From positions 124,001-188,000 of the forward strand of contig NZ_JACERN010000017.1 in assembly GCF_013911085.1 (NCBI RefSeq): DNA of 64,000 bases. The letters are read 5' to 3'. The DNA is from Aquitalea aquatica. GTDB taxonomy: Bacteria; Pseudomonadota; Gammaproteobacteria; Burkholderiales; Chromobacteriaceae. Both the position numbers and the translations under genes were made by a program. Of this stretch, positions 1-7,481 are shown piece after piece; position 1 is the first letter of the stretch, and each line of letters starts with the position of its first letter. Below the pieces are notes generated by a model. The model had not been told where the DNA came from. It made no database searches and saw nothing but the letters and a program-made list of their open reading frames with translations.

Positions 1-135
1 GATCTGTCCCCGGACCTGAATGGTGACGGCACGGTGGAACCCAGCGAATGGACCAAGACTTGCCCCGGTTTCACCGTTGCGGACTGGCTGGCTGCCGGCA
101 TGAAGCCGCAGGCCAAGAACACCCTGGCCAGCTAA
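1..135 (+). CDS. C-terminal end of probable phage endolysin (5' end outside window)
   Basis: Only the last 44 codons are in the window. They encode DLNGDGTVEPSEW, a calcium-binding EF-hand-like loop, followed by a short helical tail ending KNTLAS. The reading frame is open from base 1 and its stop overlaps the ATG of the next gene (TAATG). It stands directly before a small membrane protein and the spanin pair, where Mu-like phages keep their peptidoglycan hydrolase. An endolysin or muramidase is therefore the best guess, but no catalytic residue is visible. It could equally be another secreted phage protein with a calcium-binding tail. Confidence 0.5.
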   Translation, partial: DLSPDLNGDGTVEPSEWTKTCPGFTVADWLAAGMKPQAKNTLAS

Positions 136-314
136 TGCACCGGCCACTCATTTATCTGCTGCTGCACGCCCTGGCAGCCCATCATCTGCCGTTATCCCGG
201 TGGCGGGTGGCTGGGAGCCAGTCCACACCGGTAGGCCATCGTGGCCCTAGTGGTGTGGCCAAGGCCAGGCGTGCTGCAGCCAAGCGAAGGAACCGCCGCC
301 GTGCAACTCGCTGA
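135..314 (+). CDS. Small basic phage protein, unknown function
   Basis: This 59-residue ORF starts at an ATG sharing one base with the preceding stop (TAATG), so it is probably translationally coupled. The N-terminus is mildly hydrophobic (PLIYLLLHALAA). The C-terminal third is almost entirely Arg, Lys and Ala. It overlaps the next gene by 14 bases. Proteins of this shape sit in lysis cassettes of several Mu-like phages but I know no experimental role. It could assist lysis or bind nucleic acid. The start is chosen because the longer reading would intrude into the upstream gene. Confidence 0.55.
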   Translation: MHRPLIYLLLHALAAHHLPLSRWRVAGSQSTPVGHRGPSGVAKARRAAAKRRNRRRATR

Positions 315-543
315 CATCCTCACCAACCCGGTTACCCAGCGCATGTCGCAAAGCAAGTTCTGCATTGCGGTCGCCCTGGTGGCAACCACCTTTTCCCTGG
401 TTTGGGAGGTGGTCCATGGCCGTGCAACCGAATGGCTGTATGGCCTCTATCTGGCTGCATGGGTAACGCATGCCCAGGCCAGCAAGCGGGCAGCCATTGC
501 CCGTGATGCCTTGCCCACTCCGGCAGCAGGAGACGCACCATGA
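301..543 (+). CDS. Small phage membrane protein of the lysis region (DUF2644-like)
   Basis: The product has 80 residues and a GTG start, with GAAGGA about nine bases upstream. The layout is NPVTQRMSQSKF at the N-terminus, a hydrophobic segment (FCIAVALVATTFSLVW, about residues 20-35), a second weaker hydrophobic stretch (WLYGLYLAAWVTHA) and a soluble Ala-rich tail. Small proteins that open with this NPxTxRxSxSxF pattern and one or two membrane helices are found in FluMu and other Mu-like phages (DUF2644 type). Its position between endolysin and spanins would suit a holin or holin modulator; that is inference. It overlaps the i-spanin start by four bases (ATGA). Confidence 0.6.
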   Translation: MQLADILTNPVTQRMSQSKFCIAVALVATTFSLVWEVVHGRATEWLYGLYLAAWVTHAQASKRAAIARDALPTPAAGDAP

Positions 544-1148
544 ATCTGTCTGTCCCGCTTATCCCTGCATGGGCAAAGGCACTAGCCATCGGGGCTGGCT
601 TGGCTTTCATTACCTACCAGGTGCATCACCTCGGCTATGAGGTCGGGGCCGCTGACCAGAGCAAGACGGATGAAAAAGTCCGTCTCGGCCTGGTGGCTGA
701 CTACGAGAAGCAGCTGGGTAAGTTCAAAGACCAGTGGGCTGCCGAGCTGTCCACGGCACTGCGCGACAAGCAGCTTCTGGAACAGCAAGCAAATCAGGTC
801 GGTACGGCCCTGCTGGAGACCCGCGCCCAACTGGCCCGTACCCAGCAGCAACTGAAACAGGAGATTCCCCATGTCGTACAAGTTGATGGTGTGCACTGGA
901 CTGGTATTGGCCCTGCAAGCCTGCGCCTCTATTCCCAAAACCTCGGCTACACCGTCGCCAGTGGTGGTCCGAGTCTGCCCTCAGCCAACCCCGGAGATGC
1001 TGCAAAAGCCGATCAAGCCGGCAGCGCCGGAGCCGGGTTATCACCCATAGACCTTCTGACGCACTCGGTGGATTACGGCCAGTGGTGCCAGAAGCTGGAG
1101 CAGCAGCTGGATGCCTTCATCACCCTGCATACGGAGAGTGTGGAATGA
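540..1148 (+). CDS. i-spanin (Rz-like inner-membrane spanin subunit)
   Basis: The 202-residue protein has one N-terminal membrane anchor (about residues 10-28, AWAKALAIGAGLAFITY). A long charged, coiled-coil-prone periplasmic stretch follows (about residues 40-115, rich in K, E, Q and A). The C-terminal part contains the GIGPASLRLYSQNLGY and DYGQWCQKLEQQLDAFI blocks typical of Rz-like proteins of Mu-type phages. Rz proteins connect the inner membrane to the outer-membrane lipoprotein o-spanin and disrupt the outer membrane in the last step of lysis. The partner o-spanin is encoded entirely inside this gene at 871-1050 in the +1 frame. The ATG lies in ATGA overlap with the upstream gene. Confidence 0.85.
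   Translation: MNLSVPLIPAWAKALAIGAGLAFITYQVHHLGYEVGAADQSKTDEKVRLGLVADYEKQLGKFKDQWAAELSTALRDKQLLEQQANQVGTALLETRAQLARTQQQLKQEIPHVVQVDGVHWTGIGPASLRLYSQNLGYTVASGGPSLPSANPGDAAKADQAGSAGAGLSPIDLLTHSVDYGQWCQKLEQQLDAFITLHTESVE
871..1050 (+). CDS. o-spanin lipoprotein (Rz1-like), fully nested in the i-spanin gene
   Basis: A 59-residue ORF reads in the +1 frame relative to the surrounding i-spanin gene. It has a short signal sequence with a lipobox (MVCTGLVLALQAC, cleavage before Cys18). The small mature part is very rich in proline (PVVVRVCPQPTPEM, KPIKPAAPEPG) and stops at 1048-1050. A short Pro-rich outer-membrane lipoprotein embedded out of frame in Rz is the hallmark of Rz1-type o-spanins. The ATG follows GGAGATTCCCC, giving a plausible ribosome site. 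Function follows from the family: it spans the periplasm with the i-spanin and fuses or destroys the outer membrane at lysis. Confidence 0.85.
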   Translation: MSYKLMVCTGLVLALQACASIPKTSATPSPVVVRVCPQPTPEMLQKPIKPAAPEPGYHP

Positions 1149-1423
1149 CGCAGGAAATTGATGTCGCTAAAGGAATTTCCTCGCTGCAGGCAGCTACCGA
1201 GGCTGCTAGCCACCTGGCTTCCGAAGAAGGCAAGACCAGTACGCATAGCCAGGGTGACTTGATGGATGCCCTGGAAATAAAGGGGGCGGAACTGGCGGCA
1301 GTCGTTGGCCAGATCGCCCGGCTCGGTGGTGATGCCGAGTGTGCAAAAGAAGCTGCAAAACGTCTGTCCGAAGCACTGTACTGGGCAGACCGGGCGATGG
1401 GGGCCTTTGATGGATCCGTTTGA
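1145..1423 (+). CDS. Acb2/Tad1-hairpin-like small phage protein (candidate cyclic-nucleotide sponge)
   Basis: The product has 92 residues and starts in ATGA overlap with the i-spanin. The C-terminal half reads as a helical hairpin: KGAELAAVVGQIARLGGDAE, then CAKEAAKRLSEALYWADRAM. This turn-plus-(K/R)LxEAxxWAxxA(I/M) pattern is how I recognise the Acb2/Tad1 hairpin family. Phage Acb2 proteins of about 90 residues form hexamers that sequester cyclic oligonucleotides from CBASS immunity. The N-terminal forty residues are polar and variable. Position in a phage accessory slot also fits. The assignment comes from pattern memory without an alignment, so a generic helical phage protein remains possible. 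Confidence 0.5.
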   Translation: MTQEIDVAKGISSLQAATEAASHLASEEGKTSTHSQGDLMDALEIKGAELAAVVGQIARLGGDAECAKEAAKRLSEALYWADRAMGAFDGSV

Positions 1424-1622
1424 TCGTGCCCAGGTATTGGAGCTGGAAGAGCGCGAAGCCCACATTGCCGAACACCAGGCACTGGTCCCGCATGGCCCGC
1501 CAGCCAGTCATTGCATCGACTGTGGGGGCGAAATTCCGAAAGAACGCCAGGCTGCGGCACCAGGCCTGCGTTGCACGCGTTGTCAGAGCGCCGTTGAGCG
1601 CCGAAATGGGGGGAGCCGGTGA
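1410..1622 (+). CDS. TraR/DksA-type zinc-finger protein of the prophage
   Basis: A 70-residue protein starts at an ATG inside the end of the preceding gene (14-base overlap). It has a short N-terminal helix (DRAQVLELEEREAHIAEHQA) and then a four-cysteine zinc finger (HCIDCGGEIPKERQAAAPG followed by RCTRCQ). This is the C-terminal module of DksA and the entire zinc part of TraR. TraR-like phage proteins bind the RNA polymerase secondary channel and shift host transcription as DksA plus ppGpp do. It lacks the long coiled coil of full DksA, as TraR homologues do. The effect on phage or host promoters is inferred from the family. Confidence 0.85.
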   Translation: MDPFDRAQVLELEEREAHIAEHQALVPHGPPASHCIDCGGEIPKERQAAAPGLRCTRCQSAVERRNGGSR

Positions 1623-1987
1623 CGGTCACTGTTGAATTTTGGTACCTGGTCGGCCTGCTGTTGGGCTTTCTGGGCGTGGTGTTCACCTTCGGCAAACTGC
1701 TGCTGGCGCAGTTTGAGCAGCGTCTGGATCAGCGCTTCAGGGCGATTGATGAGGCGAACAAGGCCACCAGCACCCGCTGGGACACCCGTTTTGCCGAACT
1801 GATGGAACAGAACCGGCGCGAGGCCGATGGTTGGCAGCGCATCGAAAAAGACTTCCTGCGCTTCCAGGCTGAACTGCCGGTGCAGTACGTGCGCCGGGAG
1901 GACTACGTCCGCAACCAGACCGTGATCGAGGCCAAGCTGGATAGCCTCGCCCTCAAAATCGAAAACGTCCAACTGAAAGGACAGTAG
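1619..1987 (+). CDS. Membrane-anchored coiled-coil phage protein, unknown function
   Basis: A GTG start overlapping the previous stop (GTGA) gives 122 residues. One membrane helix is clear near the N-terminus (FWYLVGLLLGFLGVVFTFGKL, about residues 7-27). The rest is hydrophilic and predicted helical (QRLDQRFRAIDEANKATS, ENVQLKGQ). Membrane-anchored helical proteins of this size commonly precede the gp26-gp27-gp28 genes of Mu-like phages. No function is known to me. It lies in a tight run of overlapping or nearly adjacent genes and is presumably co-transcribed with the lysis and packaging genes. Confidence 0.7.
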   Translation: MTVTVEFWYLVGLLLGFLGVVFTFGKLLLAQFEQRLDQRFRAIDEANKATSTRWDTRFAELMEQNRREADGWQRIEKDFLRFQAELPVQYVRREDYVRNQTVIEAKLDSLALKIENVQLKGQ

Positions 1988-1989
1988 CA

Positions 1990-2307
1990 ATGAATATCGA
2001 TGCCGCCAAAGTACGCCGTGAAAGCATCCGCTGGTATCTGGTGCTAGCCACCTATAACGCCCGGCCCAATGAGATCACTGAAGACGTGATCCAGCAGACC
2101 ATGCGCGCCATCATCCCGGATGTGTCGCCGCTGGAGGTGCGCAAGGAGCTGGACTATCTGGAATCCCGCGCCATGGTGAAGCTGCGCAAGGAACCGTCGG
2201 GCCGCTGGTGGGCGGATATCACTCGTTATGGCGTGGACCTGGCTGAGTACACCATTGACTGCCAGCCCGGTATCGCCCGTCCCGCTATGTACTGGGAAAA
2301 CAAATAA
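1990..2307 (+). CDS. Mu gp26-like phage protein
   Basis: The protein has 105 residues, two bases after the previous gene. It contains a probable winged-helix-like core: RRESIRWYLVLATYNARP, then VSPLEVRKELDYLESRAMV and a beta-wing-like KLRKEPSGRWWADIT. This is the pattern of the small protein encoded just before the terminase small subunit in Mu-like phages (gp26 position). The fold suggests nucleic-acid binding, so a packaging or regulatory accessory role is possible. Nothing more specific can be supported. It ends one base before the ATG of the gp27-like gene. Confidence 0.7.
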   Translation: MNIDAAKVRRESIRWYLVLATYNARPNEITEDVIQQTMRAIIPDVSPLEVRKELDYLESRAMVKLRKEPSGRWWADITRYGVDLAEYTIDCQPGIARPAMYWENK

Positions 2308-2308
2308 G

Positions 2309-2878
2309 ATGGCCGCACGCAACAGCGTTTCCATGCTGCCGGCAGAGGTGCGTGCCTGGCTGGACCAGTCCCTGGTCGATGGCAATTTTAGTGGCTACCA
2401 GGCACTGGAGGAGTTGCTGCGCGACAAGGGCTACAGCATCAGCAAGTCGGCCATCCACCGCTATGGCCAGAAGATCGAACGCCGCTTTGCTGCGATCCGC
2501 GCTAGTACCGAAGCGGCCAAGCTGCTGACCCAGGGCGCATCGGATGACACGGACACCCGCTCTGAAGCCTTGCTTGCCATGGTGCAGACCGGGCTATTTG
2601 AATCCATCGTCAATCTGCAGGAAGCCAGTGACGAGGATATCTCCAATGAAGACCGGATCGCCATTCTGTCCAAAGTGGCCAAGAACATCGCCACCTTGAG
2701 CCGAGCCAGTGTCAACCAGAAGAAATTCCGTCTGGAAGAGGAAGCACGCATCGAGCAGAATGCCCGCGCTGCGCTGCTGGCAGAACAGGAGCAGAAGCTG
2801 GAGGAACTGCGTGGCTCGGATGGCATGTCGGAACAGATGGAAAGCAGCATCCGCCGCATCCTGCTGGGTAAAGAGTGA
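2309..2878 (+). CDS. Terminase small subunit, Mu gp27-like (DUF3486)
   Basis: The 189-residue protein starts at the ATG of AAGATGGCC. It opens with LPAEVRAWLDQSLVDGNFSG, followed by ELLRDKGYSISKSAIHRYGQ, a helix-turn-helix-like region diagnostic of DUF3486 (Mu gp27). The second half is a long charged helix (about residues 120-180). Mu-like gp27 is the probable small terminase subunit that recognises phage DNA and hands it to the gp28 motor. The gene ends in TGATG overlap with the large subunit, which supports coupled synthesis of the two subunits. Confidence 0.85.
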   Translation: MAARNSVSMLPAEVRAWLDQSLVDGNFSGYQALEELLRDKGYSISKSAIHRYGQKIERRFAAIRASTEAAKLLTQGASDDTDTRSEALLAMVQTGLFESIVNLQEASDEDISNEDRIAILSKVAKNIATLSRASVNQKKFRLEEEARIEQNARAALLAEQEQKLEELRGSDGMSEQMESSIRRILLGKE

Positions 2879-4512
2879 TGACTGAAACCACACAGCAGCA
2901 AGCCCCGTTAAAAGCTCTGGGCAGCCCCCGTAAAATTAACCTGGCCGAGGAGCTGGAGCTGGCCGGGGTGGTAGTGCCGCAGGAAGTGACTGAGGCCATC
3001 CCGGCCGAGCAGCCGGTTTTTCTGCCCTACCAGCAGCGGTGGTTTGAGGACGAGTCCCAGATCATGATCGCGGAGAAGTCGCGCCGGACGGGTCTGACCT
3101 GGGCAGAAGCTGGCCGCAACGTGGTAAAGGCTGCTCGGCCGCGCCGCCGTCAGGGCTGCAATACCTTCTATGTGGGCAGCAAAAAGGAAATGGCGCTGGA
3201 GTACATCGCCGCCTGCGCGCTGTTCGCCAAGGCATTCAATGAGCTGGCCAAGGCTGATGTGTACGAGCAGACCTTCTGGGATGAGGGTAAGCAGGAAGAA
3301 ATCCTCTCCTACATGATCCGCTTCCCCAAGTCGGGTTTCAAAATCCAGGCACTGTCCAGTCGGCCCTCTAACCTGCGTGGTCTGCAGGGTGACGTGGTGA
3401 TTGATGAGGCGGCATTCCATGAGTCCCTTGAGGAGCTGCTCAAGGCCGCACTGGCGCTGACCATGTGGGGCAACAAGGTGCGGCTGATCAGCACCCACAA
3501 CGGGGTCGAAAACCTGTTCAATGAGTTGATCCTGGAAGCCCGTGCCGGCAAGCGTGACTACAGTATCCACCGCATCACGCTGGACGATGCCATTGCAGAT
3601 GGCCTGTACCAGCGCATCTGCTACGTCACAAACAAGGAATGGTCAGCAGAGGCCGAGGCAAAGTGGCGGGCCGATCTGTACAAGAACGCCCCAAACCCCG
3701 AGTCGGCCGACGAAGAGTATGGCTGCGTCCCCAAGAATAGCGGCGGCAACTGGCTTAGCAGCATGCTGATTGAAAAGCGCATGTCTGCCGATACCCCGGT
3801 GCTGCGCTATGAGTGCCCGCAGGGCTTTGAGCTGGAGCCGGACCATGTCCGCGCCAGCCACTGCCAGGACTGGATTGAGTCGGTACTGCAGCCCGAACTG
3901 GACAAGCTGCCACGCGGCGTCCGCAGCTTTGACGGTGAGGACTTTGCCCGCAGTGGTGACCTGTCGGTCCACGTCCCGCTGATTGAAATGCAGAACCTGG
4001 TCAAGCGCGTGCCCTTCATCCTGGAAATGCGCAATGTCCCCTTCCGTCAGCAAGAGCAAATCACCTTCCACCTGCTGGATAACCTACCGGGCTTTGCTGG
4101 TGGCGCATTCGATGCCCGAGGCAATGGCCAGTATCTGGCCGAGGTAGCGATGCAGCGCTATGGGGCGGATCGCATCCACCAGGTGATGCTGTCGGAAAGC
4201 TGGTACCGCGAACACATGCCACCAGTCAAAGCCGCCCTGGAAGACGGCGACCTGGACGGGCTGCCGAAGGACAAGGATGTGCTGGCCGACATGCGCGCCG
4301 TGCAGATCATCAAGGGGGTGCCGCGCATCCCGGACACCCGCACAACCGGTGAAGACAAGGGCAAGCGCCACGGTGACGTGGCTGTCGGCGTAGCCCTCGC
4401 CGTGTATGCGTCCCGTGTGATTGATGCAGCGCCGCTGGCCACCAGGGGCTACAAGTCCATCCCTCGCGGTGCCATGGCCATGTCGGCCCGGTTCGGGCGT
4501 GGTACCTGGTAA
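2878..4512 (+). CDS. Terminase large subunit, Mu gp28-like
   Basis: This is a 544-residue packaging ATPase-nuclease. The N-terminal ATPase half shows a Walker-A-like loop (EKSRRTGLTW, about residues 66-75) and a Walker B with catalytic glutamate (DVVIDEAA, about residues 173-180). The C-terminal RNase-H-like half has acidic clusters: FDGEDFARSGDLSV, GGAFDARGNGQYLAE and the terminal KRHGDVAVGVALAV. It drives DNA into the prohead and cuts it by headful, working with gp27 and the portal. Start: ATG at 2878 in TGATG overlap; a GTG three bases earlier in the same frame is the alternative. Length and order match Mu gp28. Confidence 0.93.
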   Translation: MTETTQQQAPLKALGSPRKINLAEELELAGVVVPQEVTEAIPAEQPVFLPYQQRWFEDESQIMIAEKSRRTGLTWAEAGRNVVKAARPRRRQGCNTFYVGSKKEMALEYIAACALFAKAFNELAKADVYEQTFWDEGKQEEILSYMIRFPKSGFKIQALSSRPSNLRGLQGDVVIDEAAFHESLEELLKAALALTMWGNKVRLISTHNGVENLFNELILEARAGKRDYSIHRITLDDAIADGLYQRICYVTNKEWSAEAEAKWRADLYKNAPNPESADEEYGCVPKNSGGNWLSSMLIEKRMSADTPVLRYECPQGFELEPDHVRASHCQDWIESVLQPELDKLPRGVRSFDGEDFARSGDLSVHVPLIEMQNLVKRVPFILEMRNVPFRQQEQITFHLLDNLPGFAGGAFDARGNGQYLAEVAMQRYGADRIHQVMLSESWYREHMPPVKAALEDGDLDGLPKDKDVLADMRAVQIIKGVPRIPDTRTTGEDKGKRHGDVAVGVALAVYASRVIDAAPLATRGYKSIPRGAMAMSARFGRGTW

Positions 4513-4530
4513 CCATACGGAGTGCAAAAC

Positions 4531-6078
4531 ATGCTGCAAATTGTGGATCACAACGGGCAACCGATTAACACCGGCCTGCTCAAAACCACCATCGCCACCC
4601 CGACCACCACCGGGGTGCGTCAGATCATTGCCTCGGCCAGCCACGGGCTAGACCCGGAGCTGCTGGGCCACATGCTGCGCCAGGCAGTGAATGGGGATGC
4701 CAGCGCATACCTGCGACTGGCCGAGGACATGGAAGAAAAGTACCTGCATTACGGCTCGGAGCTATCGACCCGCAAGCGCGCCCTGGTTGGCCTTGAGCTG
4801 TACGTGGAGCCTGCCGGCGACGATGCCGTCAGCCAGCGCGCTGCCGAGCTGGTAGAGCAGGCCCTGGCCCCGATCAAAGAAAACCTGTTCGATATCCTAG
4901 ACGCGATTGGCAAGGGTTTTAGTGTCCACGAGATCGACTGGGAAACCAGCGCCAAGCAGTGGATGCCGGTCGGCTTGTCCTACCTGCAGCCCTACTGGTT
5001 GCAGATCCGGCGCAATGAGCCGGAAACCCTCTACCTGCGCTCGGACAGCAATATCTATGGTGAGGCGCTAGCCCCGTACAAATTCATCACCCACAAGGTC
5101 AAGGCCAAGTCGGGCGTACTGATCCGGGGCGGCCTGGCGCGCATGGCCTGCTGGGCCTTCCTATTTAGCAATTACGCCATCAAGGACTGGGTGACCTTTG
5201 CCGAGGCTTACGGCCAGCCACTGCGGGTGGGCAAGTACGATGTGTCGGCCACGCCGCAGGACATTGAAACCCTACTCATGGCCCTGCGCAGCCTGGGCAC
5301 GGATGCGGCGGCCGCCATCCCCAAGAACATGGAGATCGACTTTGTCGACGCTGGCAACAAGACGGCCTCGGTCGATATCTATGCCCGGCTGACGGAGTAC
5401 TTCGATAAACAGACCAGCAAGATCGTACTAGGCCAGACCTTGTCGACCAATACCGGTGGCGCAGACGGCGGCGGGGCCTATGCTCTGGGCAAGGTCCACA
5501 ATGAAGTACGCGAGGACATCCTGGACGCAGACGTCAAGCAGCTGGAAGCCACGCTGACCCGCGATTACGTCAAGCCGGTGGTGGACCTCAATATGGGTGT
5601 GCAGACGGCCTACCCGACAATCAAGCTGAGGATCAATAAGCCTGAGGATCTGACTGCACTGGCCGGGGTTGTTGACACGCTAGTGCGCGCCGGCCTGCCC
5701 TTAGGGCAAGAGTCGACCTATACCCGCTTCGGACTGGAACGCCCCAAGCAGGGCGAGGCAATACTGGTGCCGGTGGATGCCCCGGCCCAGCAAGCGATGA
5801 ACCGCTATCGTGCGATGAATTCACTGCAGCCGGGCCAGACTGCAGACCCGATGGCACCGCTCCTGGAGCAGCTGACCAGCAAGACGACCGACCCGATGGA
5901 AGCCACGCTGCAGGTGATTCGCCAGGCGCTGGCCGATGCCCCGGATCTAGAGTCCTTCCAGGCCTGGTTGACTGGTGCTTTTGGTGACTTGCCGGTTGAC
6001 CAGTTGCAGCGGGTGATGAATACCGCCTTCAGCCTGGCTGAGTTGTCCGGCCGCTACGAGGTGAGCAATGGCCGATAG
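4531..6078 (+). CDS. Portal protein, Mu gp29-like (DUF935)
   Basis: The 515-residue protein belongs to the DUF935 portal family. The N-terminal part has the SYLRLAEDMEEKYLHYGSEL-type helix (here AYLRLAEDMEEKYLHY). The core contains GKGFSVHEIDWE, FITHKVKAKSG and LARMACWAFLFSNYAIKDWV. Family blocks VLGQTLSTNTGG and GALGKVHNEV-like ALGKVHNEVREDI follow at about residues 295-330. It forms the dodecameric portal vertex for DNA entry and connects head to tail. The ATG at 4531 is preferred over an upstream in-frame GTG at 4522 because ACGGAG lies eight bases before it. The end overlaps the gpF-like gene by 11 bases. Confidence 0.93.
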   Translation: MLQIVDHNGQPINTGLLKTTIATPTTTGVRQIIASASHGLDPELLGHMLRQAVNGDASAYLRLAEDMEEKYLHYGSELSTRKRALVGLELYVEPAGDDAVSQRAAELVEQALAPIKENLFDILDAIGKGFSVHEIDWETSAKQWMPVGLSYLQPYWLQIRRNEPETLYLRSDSNIYGEALAPYKFITHKVKAKSGVLIRGGLARMACWAFLFSNYAIKDWVTFAEAYGQPLRVGKYDVSATPQDIETLLMALRSLGTDAAAAIPKNMEIDFVDAGNKTASVDIYARLTEYFDKQTSKIVLGQTLSTNTGGADGGGAYALGKVHNEVREDILDADVKQLEATLTRDYVKPVVDLNMGVQTAYPTIKLRINKPEDLTALAGVVDTLVRAGLPLGQESTYTRFGLERPKQGEAILVPVDAPAQQAMNRYRAMNSLQPGQTADPMAPLLEQLTSKTTDPMEATLQVIRQALADAPDLESFQAWLTGAFGDLPVDQLQRVMNTAFSLAELSGRYEVSNGR

Positions 6079-7363
6079 CCCGGCTCCGCTGAGTGCGGTC
6101 TTCAAGCAGCCCTGGCAGACGCAGCTGGACTATTTCCAGCAGAAGCTGAACCTGCCGACTGAACAGTGGACCGACATCATGAAGGCGCAGCATGACCGCT
6201 CCTTTGTGGTGGCCGGGGCCATGGCTAGCGACTTGCTGGAGGATCTGCGCCAGGCAGTGGGTAACGCTATTGAAGGCGGCAGCACGCTGGCCGATTTTCG
6301 GCGCGACTTTGACAAGATCGTGGCCACCCACGGCTGGGACTTCAAGGGCGGCCGCAACTGGCGTACCCGTGTCATCTACCAGACCAACCTGCAGACCAGC
6401 TATGCTGCTGGACGCTACCAGCAGCTGACCGACCCGGACATGCTGAAAGTCCGGCCGTACTGGCTCTACGTGCATTCCGACTCGGTACTACGCCCACGGC
6501 CGCAGCACCAGGCGTGGAATGGGCTGATTCTGCGCGCCGACGATCCCTGGTGGAAAACCCATTACCCGCCCAATGGCTGGGGCTGCCAGTGCACGGTACG
6601 GGCCGTGTCGCTGCAGGAGCTGCGTGACAAGTACGGTAAGGCTGGCCCGGATACTGCCCCGGTCATTCAGACGCGCCGGGTTGAGCAGGATGATGGCAGC
6701 GTGGTCTATGTGCCGGATGGCATCGACTTTGGTTGGGACTATGCCCCTGGTCAGGCCTACGTGGGCAAGCTGCTGCTGGACAAGGCCGCGACTACATCGG
6801 CACGGATTGGTGCCGATGCCATCCAGAGTGCGGTCAACAATATCGACGCCCTGGACAAGGTCATCCAGGAGCGCTGGCAGCCGTTGGTGCAGCAGATCTA
6901 CCCAGACCCGGCCAGTTACCGGCCTACAAAGCAGCGTTTCCACATCGGTGCGCTCTCGCCGCAACTGGTCGACAAGATAGAACAGGCCACGGGCGAGTCG
7001 CTGGCCACGGCAGTGGTGTCGGTCGATGACAGTGAAGTGAAGCATGCGCTGCGCGATACCGGGGCCAAGGCTGACAAGCGGATTGCCCTGGACGATGCCA
7101 TGCAGACTGTCGTCGGAATGTGGGAGCCGGAGCGGGTTTATCAGCAGATTGATAATGGCAAAGATGAGCCTGTTTATCTGGCAGTCTGGCAAGCCGCTGA
7201 TGGCAGCCGACATGTTAAAGCAGCGATTAACGTGAACTACCGGACAAAGGACAAGGATGCGTCAGGGAAGCGCTATACCTTGCAGACGAACACTTTGCTG
7301 ACCCTGGGCTATGTGGACCTACGGGATTTGGATAATCCGCAGCTTTACAAGCGGATTCTATAG
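6068..7363 (+). CDS. Head morphogenesis protein (Mu gpF/SPP1 gp7-like) with C-terminal BECR-type nuclease-like domain
   Basis: A 431-residue two-part protein. Residues 1 to about 230 are the gpF/SPP1 gp7 minor head domain: GRNWRTRVIYQTNLQTSYAA, RPYWLYVHSDSV and the signature HYPPNGWGCQCTVRA. Residues about 280-431 are an added module: SVDDSEVKHALRD, a Pro/Glu loop, EPVYLAVW, HVKAAINVNYRTK and LQTNTLLTLGYVDLRDL. The order His-containing helix, strands, then Thr-rich strand resembles the phage Barnase-EndoU-ColicinE5/D-RelE (PBECR) nuclease folds fused to phage head proteins. The head role is well supported; RNase activity is inference. It may enter the cell with the DNA or act on competitors. 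Confidence 0.85.
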   Translation: MADSPAPLSAVFKQPWQTQLDYFQQKLNLPTEQWTDIMKAQHDRSFVVAGAMASDLLEDLRQAVGNAIEGGSTLADFRRDFDKIVATHGWDFKGGRNWRTRVIYQTNLQTSYAAGRYQQLTDPDMLKVRPYWLYVHSDSVLRPRPQHQAWNGLILRADDPWWKTHYPPNGWGCQCTVRAVSLQELRDKYGKAGPDTAPVIQTRRVEQDDGSVVYVPDGIDFGWDYAPGQAYVGKLLLDKAATTSARIGADAIQSAVNNIDALDKVIQERWQPLVQQIYPDPASYRPTKQRFHIGALSPQLVDKIEQATGESLATAVVSVDDSEVKHALRDTGAKADKRIALDDAMQTVVGMWEPERVYQQIDNGKDEPVYLAVWQAADGSRHVKAAINVNYRTKDKDASGKRYTLQTNTLLTLGYVDLRDLDNPQLYKRIL

Positions 7364-7376
7364 AAGGAGGAAAACC

Positions 7377-7481
7377 GTGCTGGCAGGGACGCCACCCCCC
7401 TGCGTGTGCACGCCCTTTCGGGGTTGCAATACGTACAGCGCTATTTCACGTATTCCAGCACGGTATATTCATTATGAGTGA
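7377..7481 (+). CDS. Candidate 34-residue cysteine-containing micro-ORF between gpF and gpG
   Basis: A GTG codon lies seven bases after a near-perfect ribosome site (AAGGAGGA at 7363-7370). It opens a 34-codon frame (MLAGTPPPCVCTPFRGCNTY followed by SAISRIPARYIHYE) that stops at 7479-7481, eight bases inside the gpG gene. It contains three cysteines and a Pro-rich start. The otherwise gene-free spacer, the strong ribosome site and the stop-start overlap suggest either a real micro-protein or a translated leader controlling gpG. It may also simply be the natural gpG ribosome site displaced. No family is recognised. Confidence 0.35.
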   Translation: MLAGTPPPCVCTPFRGCNTYSAISRIPARYIHYE

